Assembly: GCA_032622095.1 (NCBI GenBank)
Contig: CP136067.1
Location: 192,846,052-192,910,051 of the forward strand
Length of the DNA stretch: 64,000 nt
Source of the DNA: Siphonodentalium dalli
Taxonomy: Eukaryota; Mollusca; Scaphopoda; Gadilida; Siphonodentaliidae
Direction: 5' to 3'
A program made the position numbers and the translations under genes. Below the pieces are notes generated by a model, which saw only the letters and a list, made by a program, of their open reading frames with translations, was not told the DNA's origin and did no database searches. This document shows positions 40,744 through 53,200 of the stretch, piece after piece; positions within the stretch are counted from its first letter, which is position 1; every line of letters begins with the position of its first letter.

Positions 40744-41080
40744 CAGGGTAAAAACTGACCTTCTCTTTGAAAATAAAGATATCAGCCATGAGCGACGAGT
40801 TTCGACGAATAACCTGTATTAACATTCAGGCATGCAGGTGATATAAGTATGTTCTTTTCACACAGTAAGACAAGACTGTAAAATTAAATTGTCTAATCTT
40901 TTTAAAATGTATGCAATTTTTTGATAACCCTTTGATAACTCAATAGTCACTGATTGAGTAGTTACTTGATTCCCATTGATTCATTTGTACAAATGAATTG
41001 ACAGTGACTCCACCTGTCGTCTGCTTATAGTTTCTACTTATGCCTACAAATAAAGAATGGACAATTGTTCTATAGACTTT

Positions 41081-41638
41081 TCAGTTCTGATTAAAATCAG
41101 ACTCAAAGGGCTCCACATTACTGAGTCTGAAGAAATTAGGTGCGTGTGTCGCATTACCATCGCTATAAATAACTTCTGCATGCAATCCATTCAGTATGAC
41201 GTTACAGCGCACAAACACTATTACGATCTACTTTCGGTTTCATTTTTATCAGCTGCTTCAAACTGGTGTCAATTGTTGAAATTTCTTGGAATATGCACTT
41301 CTATTTTCCTTGCTAGGTATTATTGGTAAATCCTGGACTCTTCACATAACGATACCTTTCAGTGTTTTATTAATTGTCGTAATCTCTAAATTTGGAATTA
41401 ATGTGTGAAATTTTCAATGTGACAGAAAATGTAAAGTGCTATTTCTAGCTATATGGCAAATCAACTGCTGTATATGAATTCTGATAGTCGCCTGATTGTG
41501 TGCAGTGCTTTACTGATGTGCGGATGTTGCGATTGGCTGACACCGACGTAACGCTTGCTGGTGGTAATGGAAAACACACCTAATTTCTTCAAACTTAGTA
41601 ACATGGAGCCGTTTGAGTCTGATTTTAATCAGAACTGT
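41081..41638. mobile_element. TIR element, about 560 bp
   Basis: Arms of about 70 bp: CAGTTCTGATTAAAATCAGA, CTCAAAGGGCTCCA and AGAAATTAGGTG on the left, inverted on the right. Confidence 0.7.
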
Positions 41639-41739
41639 AGACGTTTATGTTATTACACACGAAACCACTTCAAAGGCCTGAAGTACCTTTATAATATAAG
41701 AAGTCAGAGAAAGCAAGCTATGAATACCCATCCATTCAT

Positions 41740-42169
41740 TTAACCCTTTACCCAACAGAACGGCCATGTGCCAATGCATTCTCTTATATATGCGAGTCGA
41801 CCATAGGTCGCCTCGCATATATAAGAGAATGCATTGGCCTAACAATTTTTTACAATTTTAATAATTTTTTCTTGTATTCGTTAACAATTTTATAATTTCA
41901 CCCATACAGAGCCCCAGACAAACATGAGCAGACGACACTCTTCTATATATGTGTGGGGCTCCCTGCAGGGTAATGGATGTTTGTTATTTTATGTCCTAAA
42001 AATTGTAAGAAACATTTTAAAAAAATGATAAAAAATTGTTAGGCCAATGCATTCTCTTATATATGCGAGGCGACCTATGGTCGACTCGCATATATAAGAG
42101 AATGCATTGGCACAGGGTATTTTAGGCTGTTGAAGCTTTATTTGGGCGTTTTGTTGGGTAAAGGGTTAA
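41740..42169. mobile_element. piggyBac-type MITE, family A, copy 3
   Basis: TTAA-bounded CCCTTTACCCAACA ends and two palindromes. Between them it carries an extra insert (about 41900-41990) not in copy 1, with its own CCCAGACAAACATGAG-type hairpin. Confidence 0.8.
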
Positions 42170-42191
42170 AGGGGTGTTAGATAATCACTTC

Positions 42192-42459
42192 ATAACCCTT
42201 CTATGACTGGAGCTTCCTGAAATTCTGCAAAAACCCTATGCCAATGCATTCTCTTATACATGTATATGCAAGTCTCACATAGGGAGCCTCACATATATAA
42301 GAGAATACATTGGCCTAACAATATTTAACTTGAACTTTTAAGCCAGTGGATTCTCATATATATGCGAGGCTCCCTGTGGGAGACTCGCATATATAAGATA
42401 ATGTGCTGGTATGGGATCTTGAATACTGTACCAGCACAGCTCCCGTCATGAAGTGTTAA
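42192..42459. mobile_element. piggyBac-type MITE, family B, copy 4
   Basis: Only 22 bases right of a family A copy. The left TTAA is mutated to ATAA. Ends CCCTTCTATGACTGGAGC and (complement) AGCTCCCGTCATGAAG. Confidence 0.7.
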
Positions 42460-42694
42460 AGACAGTGTATCTCAACGGTCAGAGAAAGCAACCTATGCAT
42501 GCCCCAAGCTAGGAGGCGACTGGGGTGAAGTTCTCGCCTTCTACCCGGCGACTTCGCCCTCAGATGTCCGAGAGTGAAAACGAAGTCTCCTTCCAAATTT
42601 GACCAAACTGAGGTTACCTATAATACCCATCCATTAATTCATTTGTAGGGGAGTTAGAAAATAACATCATAACGCTTATAAACATCTATACAAA

Positions 42695-43089
42695 TTAACC
42701 CTTTACCCAACAAAAACGCCCAAATAAAGCTTCAACAGCCTAAAATATCTTCGGTCTGTCTCAATAAAACCATACAAATATGGATATCATTGGAACTGGT
42801 TCATTGACCACATTGTGATGGTTACAGTTATGCCCTGTGCCAATGCATTCTTTTATATATGCAAGTCGACCATAGGTCGCCTCGCATATTTAAGAGAATG
42901 CACTGGCCTAAAAAAATTCTTTACTTAACACTTTTTACCATTTTTTCTTACATTCTTTAACAAATTTTATAATTTTTTCTTACATTTTTTAACAATTTTA
43001 TCATTTTTAATATGTGTTAAGCCAATGCATTCTCTTATATATGCGAGGCGACCATTGGCACAGGGCCGTTCTGTTGGGTAAAGGGTTAA
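42695..43089. mobile_element. piggyBac-type MITE, family A, copy 4
   Basis: TTAA-bounded. It has the same orientation as copy 2, and the second palindrome has lost its right arm. Confidence 0.8.
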
Positions 43090-44115
43090 TAGGAATCAGG
43101 TAACTACCCACCAGCGAGTATGCAGTTATCCAAGAGATACAGTTTCAGATGTGAAAATAGTATTAATGTCATTACTGAAAATGACGACAGCGACAAACTC
43201 GCTCACACCTCAATTCCTGATGTACAAAATAACTGTTGACGTTTCGTAAATCAGGAGTTGAGGAAAAACTCTCATGAAAAATAAGCAAAATATCTTAAAG
43301 ATACCATGTCCGATTTAACACTCCTAAATTACTATTTCTTCGGCTTGGGGGGCGGGGGGGTTAAAATATTTTATTTTAGTCGAGGAACCCACCCTTCAAA
43401 GCTCAGAGGCATTAGATTTTGATTTTTGGAATCTATTTTCTTCATCTCCAATTGTTGTCAGCCTACACAAAATTCCAGAGAAAATATATATGGACAAATG
43501 TCAGATAAGCATGACACAGTTAACGGAGTTGGGAGGTCGCATTTAGCAGTAATCGGAAATCATTCTCGGAATAAGACGACGACGAAAAATATCGCCAGAA
43601 ACAAATAGACAGTATCTGCAACATGCGGATACATATGTATAGTTATTCCTGATTCAGTAATCATGTGTTATGCATGCGAACAGACAGGTTATAATACCAT
43701 GTCAATCACATGTGAAAGAAGATGTTTGTTTACATTTGGGATGACACGTTCCAGTTTGAACTAGGATTCACCATATATATATAATTCAAGGTGTAGAAAT
43801 TAGATTTAAAATATCCAAATCTAGTTTTGAACGGTCATGGGTTCCAAGACTCAAATATAATAGTTTTCACCCTCCACCGAAGCCGAAGAAATTTAGGGGT
43901 GTTAAATTTGACAGGGTCTCTTTAAAAAAAATATTATGAAAATGATTGGAAAAATTTATGTAAATTTGGATTTTATCACAAAAAGTAGAATTTTCAAGCA
44001 TTTGATATTAAAGTGAAAGATGGAAGTGTTGATAAATCAGTCTCTCACACACGTCACTCCCATGCAAGTCGCCGGCGTCATCTCGGAATATTCTGCTCTC
44101 AGCCAGAGGACATCC

Positions 44116-44234
44116 CTAGTAATGGTAACCACTGTTGCCATAGCTACTTCCACTGTAACCATAGCTACTATAGCCATAATTGCCGTAACCACTCGGACTT
44201 TGTTGGGTGTTCCCATAGTAACCACTGCTCGCTC
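44116..44234 (-). CDS. TARDBP: TARDBP alternative last exon (prion-like tail)
   Basis: After the acceptor TTTGTTTATAG, the frame reads [20 protein letters not shown] and then repeated (S)YG units to GYHY and a TAG at 44118. The donor is CCTG|GTGGGT at 52711 inside the RRM2/tail exon. Joining the two keeps the frame and replaces the last few residues (GGWS) by about 40 Tyr/Gly/Ser-rich residues. Low-complexity sequence of this kind fits TDP-43 and is unlikely by chance. Use of the exon is inferred from splice signals and phase. Confidence 0.7.
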
Positions 44235-47200
44235 CTATAAACAAATCAATGCAGTACTTTAGTGGATTCATACATAGATGTTAGCGTCTGTCTCAGAAAA
44301 GTGTGGGTTGGATCAAGGGATCTGAAAAATATATATAGAAAACTGGAACATAAGCGCGGTTCCAGATATGCTGAAACAAATATTTTTTCTCTTATTAAAC
44401 ATAATTGTATAATGAATATTATAATATATTATAAATAATTTAATTTATATTAATAGAGCATTTGAATTTGTAAAATGATGATAAATACAATTCAAGGATA
44501 TCTAAACTCAGGTTGAAATCAGCACGCTCTAAAAGACCAACTATCAAACAATGCACCCAAAAAATACACCACAATTTCTTTTTTCTCATCCAGGATATCT
44601 AGGGGCAAAAGTTGCTAAGATATCTATTTCACGATAAGTTAATGTTCTCAAACTCATACATTTGAGCAGTGAGTTACAATCAAACCTGGAAATGGTGTGT
44701 CTGACATTTGCAGAATGAGGTCCCATAGGGTGAATTTAGTGATGCTACCCCACAAAGCTGGATGGAAACACTGGAATCAGGAAAACCCAGGTCAATTAGT
44801 TGGTTGTGAAATTGTTGGAGTGAACCCAGATTATTGAACAGCTATGCGTTTGAAAGTCTGAAACATTCCAACCTTCATAATAACACTGCTAAACTCAGGG
44901 GGGGGGGGGGGGGGTCGGAAAACATTTGCATCATATAGGGCCCCCTAGGGGGGCAGCCGGACCATTTTTAAAAAATCCACTTTTTGTCATTTTTTTCACC
45001 GATACAAGAAATTTGAGTTTTGCTATGTCTTCAGTGGCCACTTAAGAACATAATAGGTATAAGTTATTGGTTTTATTTGCTTTGAAACTCATTATTTCTG
45101 TTTTCATTTTAGTGGGCGTGGCACCTAAAAATGGAAAACATTTGCAAAAATAAATTCCAATTTCCCCCCCCCATTCTTTTTGTTTTTTTGTGTAGTCCAA
45201 GGGTAACTAAGGCCATTTTCAGCGTGATATGTTTTTACTTTTGACCGACCCCCCCCCCCCTGCTAAACTGGGAATTTCCCAAAATTATGACATAAATGCC
45301 CATGTTACAGAAAACTATTTCACCCGACTATCGTCTGATTGGTTTCGGCTGAGTCCTACCATGATTTTAGTTAGCTGACAATGACGTAATACTTTTTGAA
45401 CATAACAGGATTCTTTGCTCTTGGTTTCAGACTTTCTCAATGAGGGCATTACTGTAGTTGTTGAATGGTACGGGTTCACTCAGACTGGGAATCAATCGGT
45501 GTCTCCTGCTCACTCCTCTGTGAGGGGCTCCCTACAGGGAGAGGTAAACACTGAGGGGCTCCCTACAGGGAGAGGTAAACACTGAAATTGGAAAATCTAT
45601 AACAATCAGTTAGGCCGCACAAACATTTCTATTTCTCAAGCCCACGCGCATGGTCCCGAAACACCCGAAACATTTCTTATTTCTCAAGCCTACGCGCACG
45701 GTCCCGAAACATTTCTTATTTCTCAAGCCCACGCGCATGGTCCCGAAACATTTCGGTATCTCCGATTCTTTAAAAAGCTGCGGGTCGATCCTAAAATGAA
45801 GAGGGATTTAATCTGACGAACTGCGTCACAAGACCTGATCCAGCGTATTCACTGCAAGAAACATAATTAGCTTCATTCTGATTTATAAGTTTGCTGTCTT
45901 TCCACCAGTCTTCAGGCTCCAGACTATTCAAGAATCTTTCTAGTGGCATCGAAAACATCAACCTGAAACAGAAATCACTGAGAAGATGAAATGTATTCCC
46001 TTGTTTTGTTGTGCTCTACAGTAATGCTCTAATTAATCGACTCCTTAACCAGAGCAGAATTATGGGTAACTTTTCAGGATTTATTCGGAAATATGGCTTG
46101 TTGCCATTCATCAGAAAGCTCTCGCCGAGAGCTTTCCGATGAATGGCAACAAGCCATATTTCCGACTAAATCCTGAAAAGTTACCCATAATTCTGCTCTG
46201 GTTAAGGAGTCGATTAATTAGAGCATTACTGTACCACGGAGTCCTATCAGGCCTCAAAATATGTGCTTGTCATTTGCAGAATGAAGTCTCCAGAGGGTGA
46301 ATTTAGTGATGCTACCCAGCAGTGGGCTAGCATCACTATACTCACCTTCTGGGGACCTCATTCTGCTTCGACCTCATCTACTCTGGAAAGTATCTCTAGT
46401 GTCAAATTAAAAAGTATTTTTAGTTTCTTTAGAAACTACTTTAGAAAGTTATGATTTATTTTTTTAGTTTAGTTTCTCTATATCCCCAGATTGGCAGACG
46501 ACAAAATGCATAATCGAGGTACCAAATGGGTGCACATCTCCATCTGGGAACTTAAATCTGTGTCTTGGTGTCACATAGCAGATGAGGCCATGCAGAATGA
46601 AGTCCCCAGAGGATGAATTTGGTGATGTTAGCCCACTGTGCGGGGTAAGGTCACTAAATTCACCCTTTTGGGACCTCATTCTGCAAACAACCAGAACCAT
46701 ATTTCGAGGCCTTATTCATATGCAGTGAAATACATTATTAAGGAATATGTATTAACTAAGAAATATAGTACCTGCATTGTTTTTTTAATGCTATAGACTT
46801 TCCTGTCACAACATCAAAAAGTTCCCAGGTTTTGTTGAAGTATGATCTCTACGAGCGTAGCCAGAGTACAGATTTGTGGCATGATCTACCATGTAAGTTA
46901 ACATAGAAGCATCCACGAGTAGCTCATGTTCAGGACCAGATAAACACAGATAACACAACACTAAGCACATGTTAAAGAAGTTGCCAGTATTCCAAGTCTT
47001 CTTCCCCCTCAATATATGTTTATATGAGCAGCATTTTCTGAATTTTTTTTGACAATTAAAGCGACTTATAATATTGAAGCCACAAATTAAACCTTGCTTT
47101 TGTCACATTCCAATCTAAGGATGTCAGTAAATATATGAAATTATGATATATAAAGACTCTAAACACTATTGAAGTGAAAACAATTCTTGTCTCAAAATGA

Positions 47201-50200
47201 GAAAATGAGTCCAGGTTAATATGCAGCATGTAAAACAAGAAGTATGCATCAAATATGCAGTGGCCGAGTTGCGGCAAAAGTAAATGAGTGCTTGGGAAGA
47301 ACCTTACCTCGCAGCAGGACAGATGGACGGCTAGACAGATGGACGGATGCCCACTATCATTCATCTCACTCCTTAATACTATACAGAAATTTCAAATCCA
47401 TTATTAAATTTCTTCCATAACTTTCACATGTCTTTCAGATCCTTAAGTTTTAAACAGACATGGCTCATTTGAAACCTCAAAATTATGTTTACATAATTTA
47501 TTTGGTAAGAGGCATCTCAAAACATATGCGGACAATTATCAAACAAATTCTTCAATATAGCACTGGCAATATGATTTGTTTCTTATATTTTTGCTCATTT
47601 TGTTTGTGTTGGTTCGAATATTTTAAATCCAGTCGCATAAAATTGCAGACCATGGGAAGTTACACATGCAGTCCTCAAAATTGACAATATTATAAGCAAT
47701 GCCATGGGAAACACTGTGGCAACATGTGGAATCTATAATGCCACAGCATTAAATTTGCCGTGGGATATTTTTCCTGACTTCGAGGGCTGGACCACGGGAA
47801 GAACATCTACAGCCGTCTTCGCTCTGAACATATTTATGGTACTACATAGCTTTGATGAAATAAGCGAAGAGAAAGCAGTGCGTGAAGTTTTAAAATTGTT
47901 TCATGTTTAAGATAATGCAATATATATTTACCGGTAGTCGCGCATTATTCCCGTTTCTGATTCCAAAATTGCAATGAATACAAATGTCGCAATATTTGTT
48001 TGGGCCAGTTCAGGTATTTATCAACCTATTTTTATAGCGGAAAAAAGCGACTATATATTGTAAGGTGTATTTTGGAGCGCAAACCGCCATGAAGCTTTAA
48101 GTATATCATTGCATATTTACCATCATATATTGTTCCCCTGAACATGATTTATGTTAGTAGTTACAGTTACTAGTCATATATGAAGAACATAATTGAGATT
48201 TGTGTGTGTGTGTGTAATTTTAGAGCTTGGAATCCAGGCATTATCTTTAACTTATCGCATCCTTTTTACCTTTAACACATCTGATTTTCTTTTGTTCCAT
48301 CAATCTTCCTTCATCCATTTCTGACTCCATTCGTAACATCTTTGTATCTGTTTTATAATCTCAAATACTTTCCACTGGTCTCTTTTTGTACTTGCTTGTC
48401 ACAGATTCCTTGCCTCTTTCTCTTAACATTCAAATGGAAACTACCTCAGTTTGAACCCAATAGGGACCCCCCAACATTATAAAGTCAATGCTGCTGAATG
48501 TCATCTTCTGCTCTTTATGTGTGGCTCGCAACGGGGCCTGGCAGTCGGTCACCTTTCTCAATTTGTTCACTCAACAATCGACTTGTCCTACATGTATTCT
48601 CTAGCATTCTCATAGGTACCTCAGAGAAAATACCAAAATATAACTATGGTGAAGATTTCCAAACTATGTTCAAGTATGTTGTTAACATTTCACCGAAATA
48701 TTTTCGGAATTTTAATATTCCACATTCAGTTTCAGGCCTGCAAATTTCATAATATTGCAAAACCTATTTTTCGTTCGCCTAGTTTGTGCCTTGGTAACCC
48801 ATAGGTTACAAGGGTTACCCAAAGAGTTATATCACTACTAATGGTATTATTACCTAGCAATGAGTAACTGTTATATCACTACTAATGGTATTATTACCTA
48901 GCAATGAGTAACTGATTGAAGTAATAATTCTGAATGTCCATTTTGAGACTTGATTGAGCAACAATTAAGGTGAGAGTCGGTGATTGTGAAACCTACCAAT
49001 TCTTGTGCACAGCCCTACACAGCCAGTTTTTTGTTGGCATCATTTTCATTTTAGGTAACCTCAAAGCAAAATGAACGGTCGGTTGCATCAAATTTGCAGG
49101 CCTGAATTATAATTCTAGAATTCCTTTCAATGTTTAAATTTGAATTTTAATAGGGAATTCTGAGATCATTTTTCTAGACCAGAAAACGAAATTATGAAAA
49201 AAATATGGTTTAAAACTATCACAGCGTTTAACCGTTTGACTTTCTACTAAATACCTGCAGCATCGTAGTTCTCTTTTAATTTGAACATGACGAGTTTGAA
49301 AATCCAAATGAAGTTTAAAACAGCAAAACTATAACCCATAAAAAGTTGCCATTCGAAAAACGATGTAACTAGCAGGGAACAAATTACTTTTGAAATTTTG
49401 ATTAGCAAATAACCTCACATTGACATGATTAGATAGCATTGTTCTAAAATCATATCAAATTCATATCAAATTGCATAGCTATTATCCAAATTTGGGTAGC
49501 AAATTGCGATGCGATGCCAGTTAATTTGCTCCCTGGTAACTAGCCACATCTAAGTCAACAAAGCCATCATTAAGATATAAAATACATATTGAAATGGTAT
49601 ATCATTCATATTGAGAGATGTTACAATCAAGCGAAATGGTATATCTTCATATGGAGAGATGTTACAATCAAGCGCAGAAGTCATAAGATTCATATTCAGT
49701 CAGAGAGAACTTATCTGAAGAATTCCTGAAGAGAACTACTTGTCAGCGAGTAAATTTAGTCTTCAAACAACTTCAAAGGGTTAAAATAAGCCGACCAGAC
49801 CCATATTCAAATTCAACTTCCTTTTGTAACAAATAAGTATAACATACAAAATATTAATATCTTTCCAGTTGTTTGATTAATTATGGCTGAAGAATGAAGA
49901 TAACAACCTGAAACCATTTCAAGTGAACGCACACACTGGCAGACAGGCATCAAGCATTTTTATGGCCACCCAAAAATTTATGTAATGTCACACTGGGACA
50001 GGATAGGGATGGTGCAAGAATACAACTCAAGCCTTCAACATTTCCCATCCAATGAGGGCGCTTCTTTCTGAAGACAGTCAATTCACAACAACAACCATTC
50101 TTATTCAACACATACATATATTTTCTTTTCTACCAAACAACATCAACTCACTGATTTACATACGCCACAAAAATTTTCCTCACAAATTTACATACACCTT

Positions 50201-53200
50201 ACAGATACAATTTTTTTCAACACAGCAAATTTCTTATCTCTCATTAAATTTAAATCCACATTAACCCTTCAATGACTGGAGCTTAAGAAATTTTGCAAAA
50301 ACCCTGTGCCAATGCATTCTCTTATATATGCGAGTCACCCATAGAGCGCCTCACATATACAAAAGAATGCATTGGCCTAACAATATTAACCTTGACCTTG
50401 CAAGCCAGTTCATTCTCTTATATATGTGAGGCTCCGTATGGGACTCACATGTATAAGAGAATGCACTGGCACAGGATCTTTAATGCTGTGCCAATGCAGC
50501 TCCAGTCATGAAAGGGTTAAAACACATATCTTCTTTCGTCTCTTGAGTAAATCACGCTACTGCTATCAACTGATCTCCCCGTTTTCTCTGGTCTCTGCAT
50601 ATGAATCTGCTAACAAGTTCTCCTGAATCACAACGGTCATCTCAAGCGTCTATATACAGCACTTTCTGTCGTAATCATGATATCCATCAATCACATGTCA
50701 GTCTAGCGTATCATAATTTTACACACAATTAAAATAGTAACAATATGGCTGAAAAAATGGATATACATAATGTAACAAATGCAAGAAATCAGACAATATG
50801 AATATAGGTGCAGCGATAGAGGAATACTCAGGATTGGTAGGGGAAGTAACAAGATTCAAGAAATTATTATGTATCCAACCAATTTGGGATTTATTAGTTT
50901 AGTTAATCATGGGCCACATACAAAATCAGCTTGGGTATTATTAGTTATTTATCACCAATGTATCATATCAATATGGGGATTGTTAATTATCTATCGACCA
51001 TGTATCATACAAGTTTTGGGGTTATTAATTTCATAATTTATATTAAGCCACGTAACAGATGTGTCCTCAATGTATTAATTTACCTAGTAATGGGATTATC
51101 AGTATAGGAATTTAATCTGACCCTGATCCAACATGGTTTCTAAAAGAAAAGCATAAGGCCATCCAAAATAGTTTTTAATGCAATTCCTCAGTGCTTTATG
51201 AGAGCCTCATTTATCCTTTTTATTGTAAACAATTTGTGCAAAATTAAATTCCATGGCCATTTTTTGCATTATCATGACTGCTTCTGAGATGTGAAAAGCT
51301 AAACAGACATACTGGCCACAGTAGTACCGGTATGAATACACAGCACTAGATAGGCAGTTTATTCTAAAATGGTAACCCTGTACATCATTCAGTTGAAAGT
51401 TAGTTCGCAGACATCCACAAATTGCACAATCAAAGCCAATCTAAACACAGATGAACATAAACCCTTGCAGGGAGGATTACTCTAGGGTCCAAATAAGCAT
51501 ATGGTGTGGAATAAGAGTACAGGGTGGACAATTCTGCTGTATCCAATAAGAGTACGGGACGGAATAACAGTACAGGGTGGCAATTAACATGGAAGAAAGT
51601 CCATCTGAAATACTATAAGGTCAATCATATGTATTTCTCAAATTCTACACTGTTTGTAGTTATATGAGTTACCAAAGAGACTTCCATCAACATGTTTGCA
51701 TTATCTTTTCCTGATCTGAGTAAAGGTTCCAGCAATTCTGATAGGACTGTAGTATAAACTTCTTGACAATCCCACTTTTAAAATAAACATACAGACCCAA
51801 ATAAGCACCATACAGGGCGGCAACGTTTCAAAAACATTAATAAGCATACGGGTATGCTTATTTGAACCCCAAGTGTAGTCTAGGTGATGAATGATGGCTG
51901 TATATTCTTATAAACATCAGTCTAAAAATTACTTAAAGGGGAAGTGAATTGAATAATTTGTTATAACTTCATTGAGTGAGATAATCTTTCATCTTCTTTC
52001 TCAGTGTGATAGACTCGGGTGTGTTATAACGGGTACGTATTAATGTGTGTGATAAATCCAGGTGTGTTATAACGGGTACATATTAACGTGTGTGATAAAC
52101 TGGGTGTGTTATAACAGATACATATATACGGATACGTTTTGCCTTCATTTATTGATTTGTTTTGGTTTAAATGGAAAATCAAGATAAGACTCTAGTTTAT
52201 TAATGATGGCTCCCATTTAAGTATATTCAAGCCACCAACCATCCTGATATTTGGGAAGAAATCTAACTCTAATGAACCTCATTCTTTTAAATTCCACCCC
52301 GAATTACCCTTTCTATACTAAATTCTACTAAATACCATAGGTTGTTTGTTGAACTTATTATCCGAACATTTCCCACAAATTAATATGCATAATTCTGCTC
52401 TTGCATTGTCTGTTTTTCTGCCTGTCATCTGCTTTTATTAGCTAAACACCCTCTAAATGAATAGACCATTTCAATAAATACTTTTATAACTGAATGGGAA
52501 AATCCATTTAGTATAAAAATGGTTAAACACCACCTACCAAATCATTCGGGAGTTTAGTTCCACCAACTGAGAAATAAGACTGGACGACCCGCCCAACAAA
52601 CTGCCATTAGAGACACACCACAGATTAGCTACACTGATAATTAGCCCCACCTTTATTTTGTTCAGCCCATTCGACAAACTCTGAAAACCACCCCAAATTA
52701 GCTCCACCCACCAGGCCGACTGTTGTGAGACCCGCCCCAGTTGCTGTACCCACTTGTATCATGAGAATCCCCAGTTTGGCTACCTCCCCAACTTCCTGAA
52801 CTCCCACGATCGCTGCTCCTCTGCTGAGAAGCAAAATAATTTGTCGACCCACTGGCGCCCTGTCCGAATGCCGAGGCATCACCAGTGGCACCAGAGGGTG
52901 GAGGCTGATTATTAGGCCAGTTTCCCTGCGTCGTTAATAAAGCCTGCGCGGCAGCTATTACCGCAGTATTTAACATATTCATGCCAAGATTCTGCATGTT
53001 AGGATCTGAACCCGGCTCCGGGCCTCGAGAGGACACCGATTTCTGCTGCTGTTGCATTGGGTATATATTATTTGGGCTCCATCCAGTGCGTTGTTGTTCC
53101 CTCTCTTGTCGGCTCTCACCACGATCAAACAGACCCTTACCATAACCGCCGGGGCTGCTGCTCGGCGGAGCCTGGCTGTAACCACCGACCTTTCGTTCTT

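Larger units (their letters stand above)
32048..44115. other. intergenic region between convergent NHEJ1 and TARDBP
   Basis: 12 kb without a recognised gene. Repeats make up a large share and are listed separately. Unlisted stretches at 32.6-32.9, 34.5-35.8, 36.0-36.4, 40.75-41.05 and 43.1-44.0 kb show no protein or RNA signal to me. The segment at about 38150-38470 ends CGTCTCAGGTGAGCTAA, a word familiar from repeats of molluscan genomes. Confidence 0.6.
44235..52697 (-). other. TARDBP: TARDBP intron or 3' region
   Basis: 8.5 kb between the proximal stop and the distal exon. It holds family C copies, a foldback copy, a family B MITE and several short tandem repeats listed separately. I see nothing recognisable at 47.0-48.8, 49.0-49.55, 51.1-52.0 and 52.15-52.5 kb. 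(GT)n lies at about 48203-48215. Confidence 0.6.

Noticed and set aside
44013-44262. Open frames on the plus strand and in a second minus frame around 44.0-44.26 kb
   Set aside because: They are shadows of the tyrosine-rich TARDBP exon, whose repeated codons keep other frames open.
46806-47012. 68-codon minus-strand frame as an additional TARDBP exon
   Set aside because: No similarity to TDP-43. A weakly similar stretch near 31.86 kb suggests repeat DNA.
52625-52891. Second minus-strand frame over the end of the RRM2 exon
   Set aside because: An out-of-frame shadow of the Gly/Ser-rich tail.
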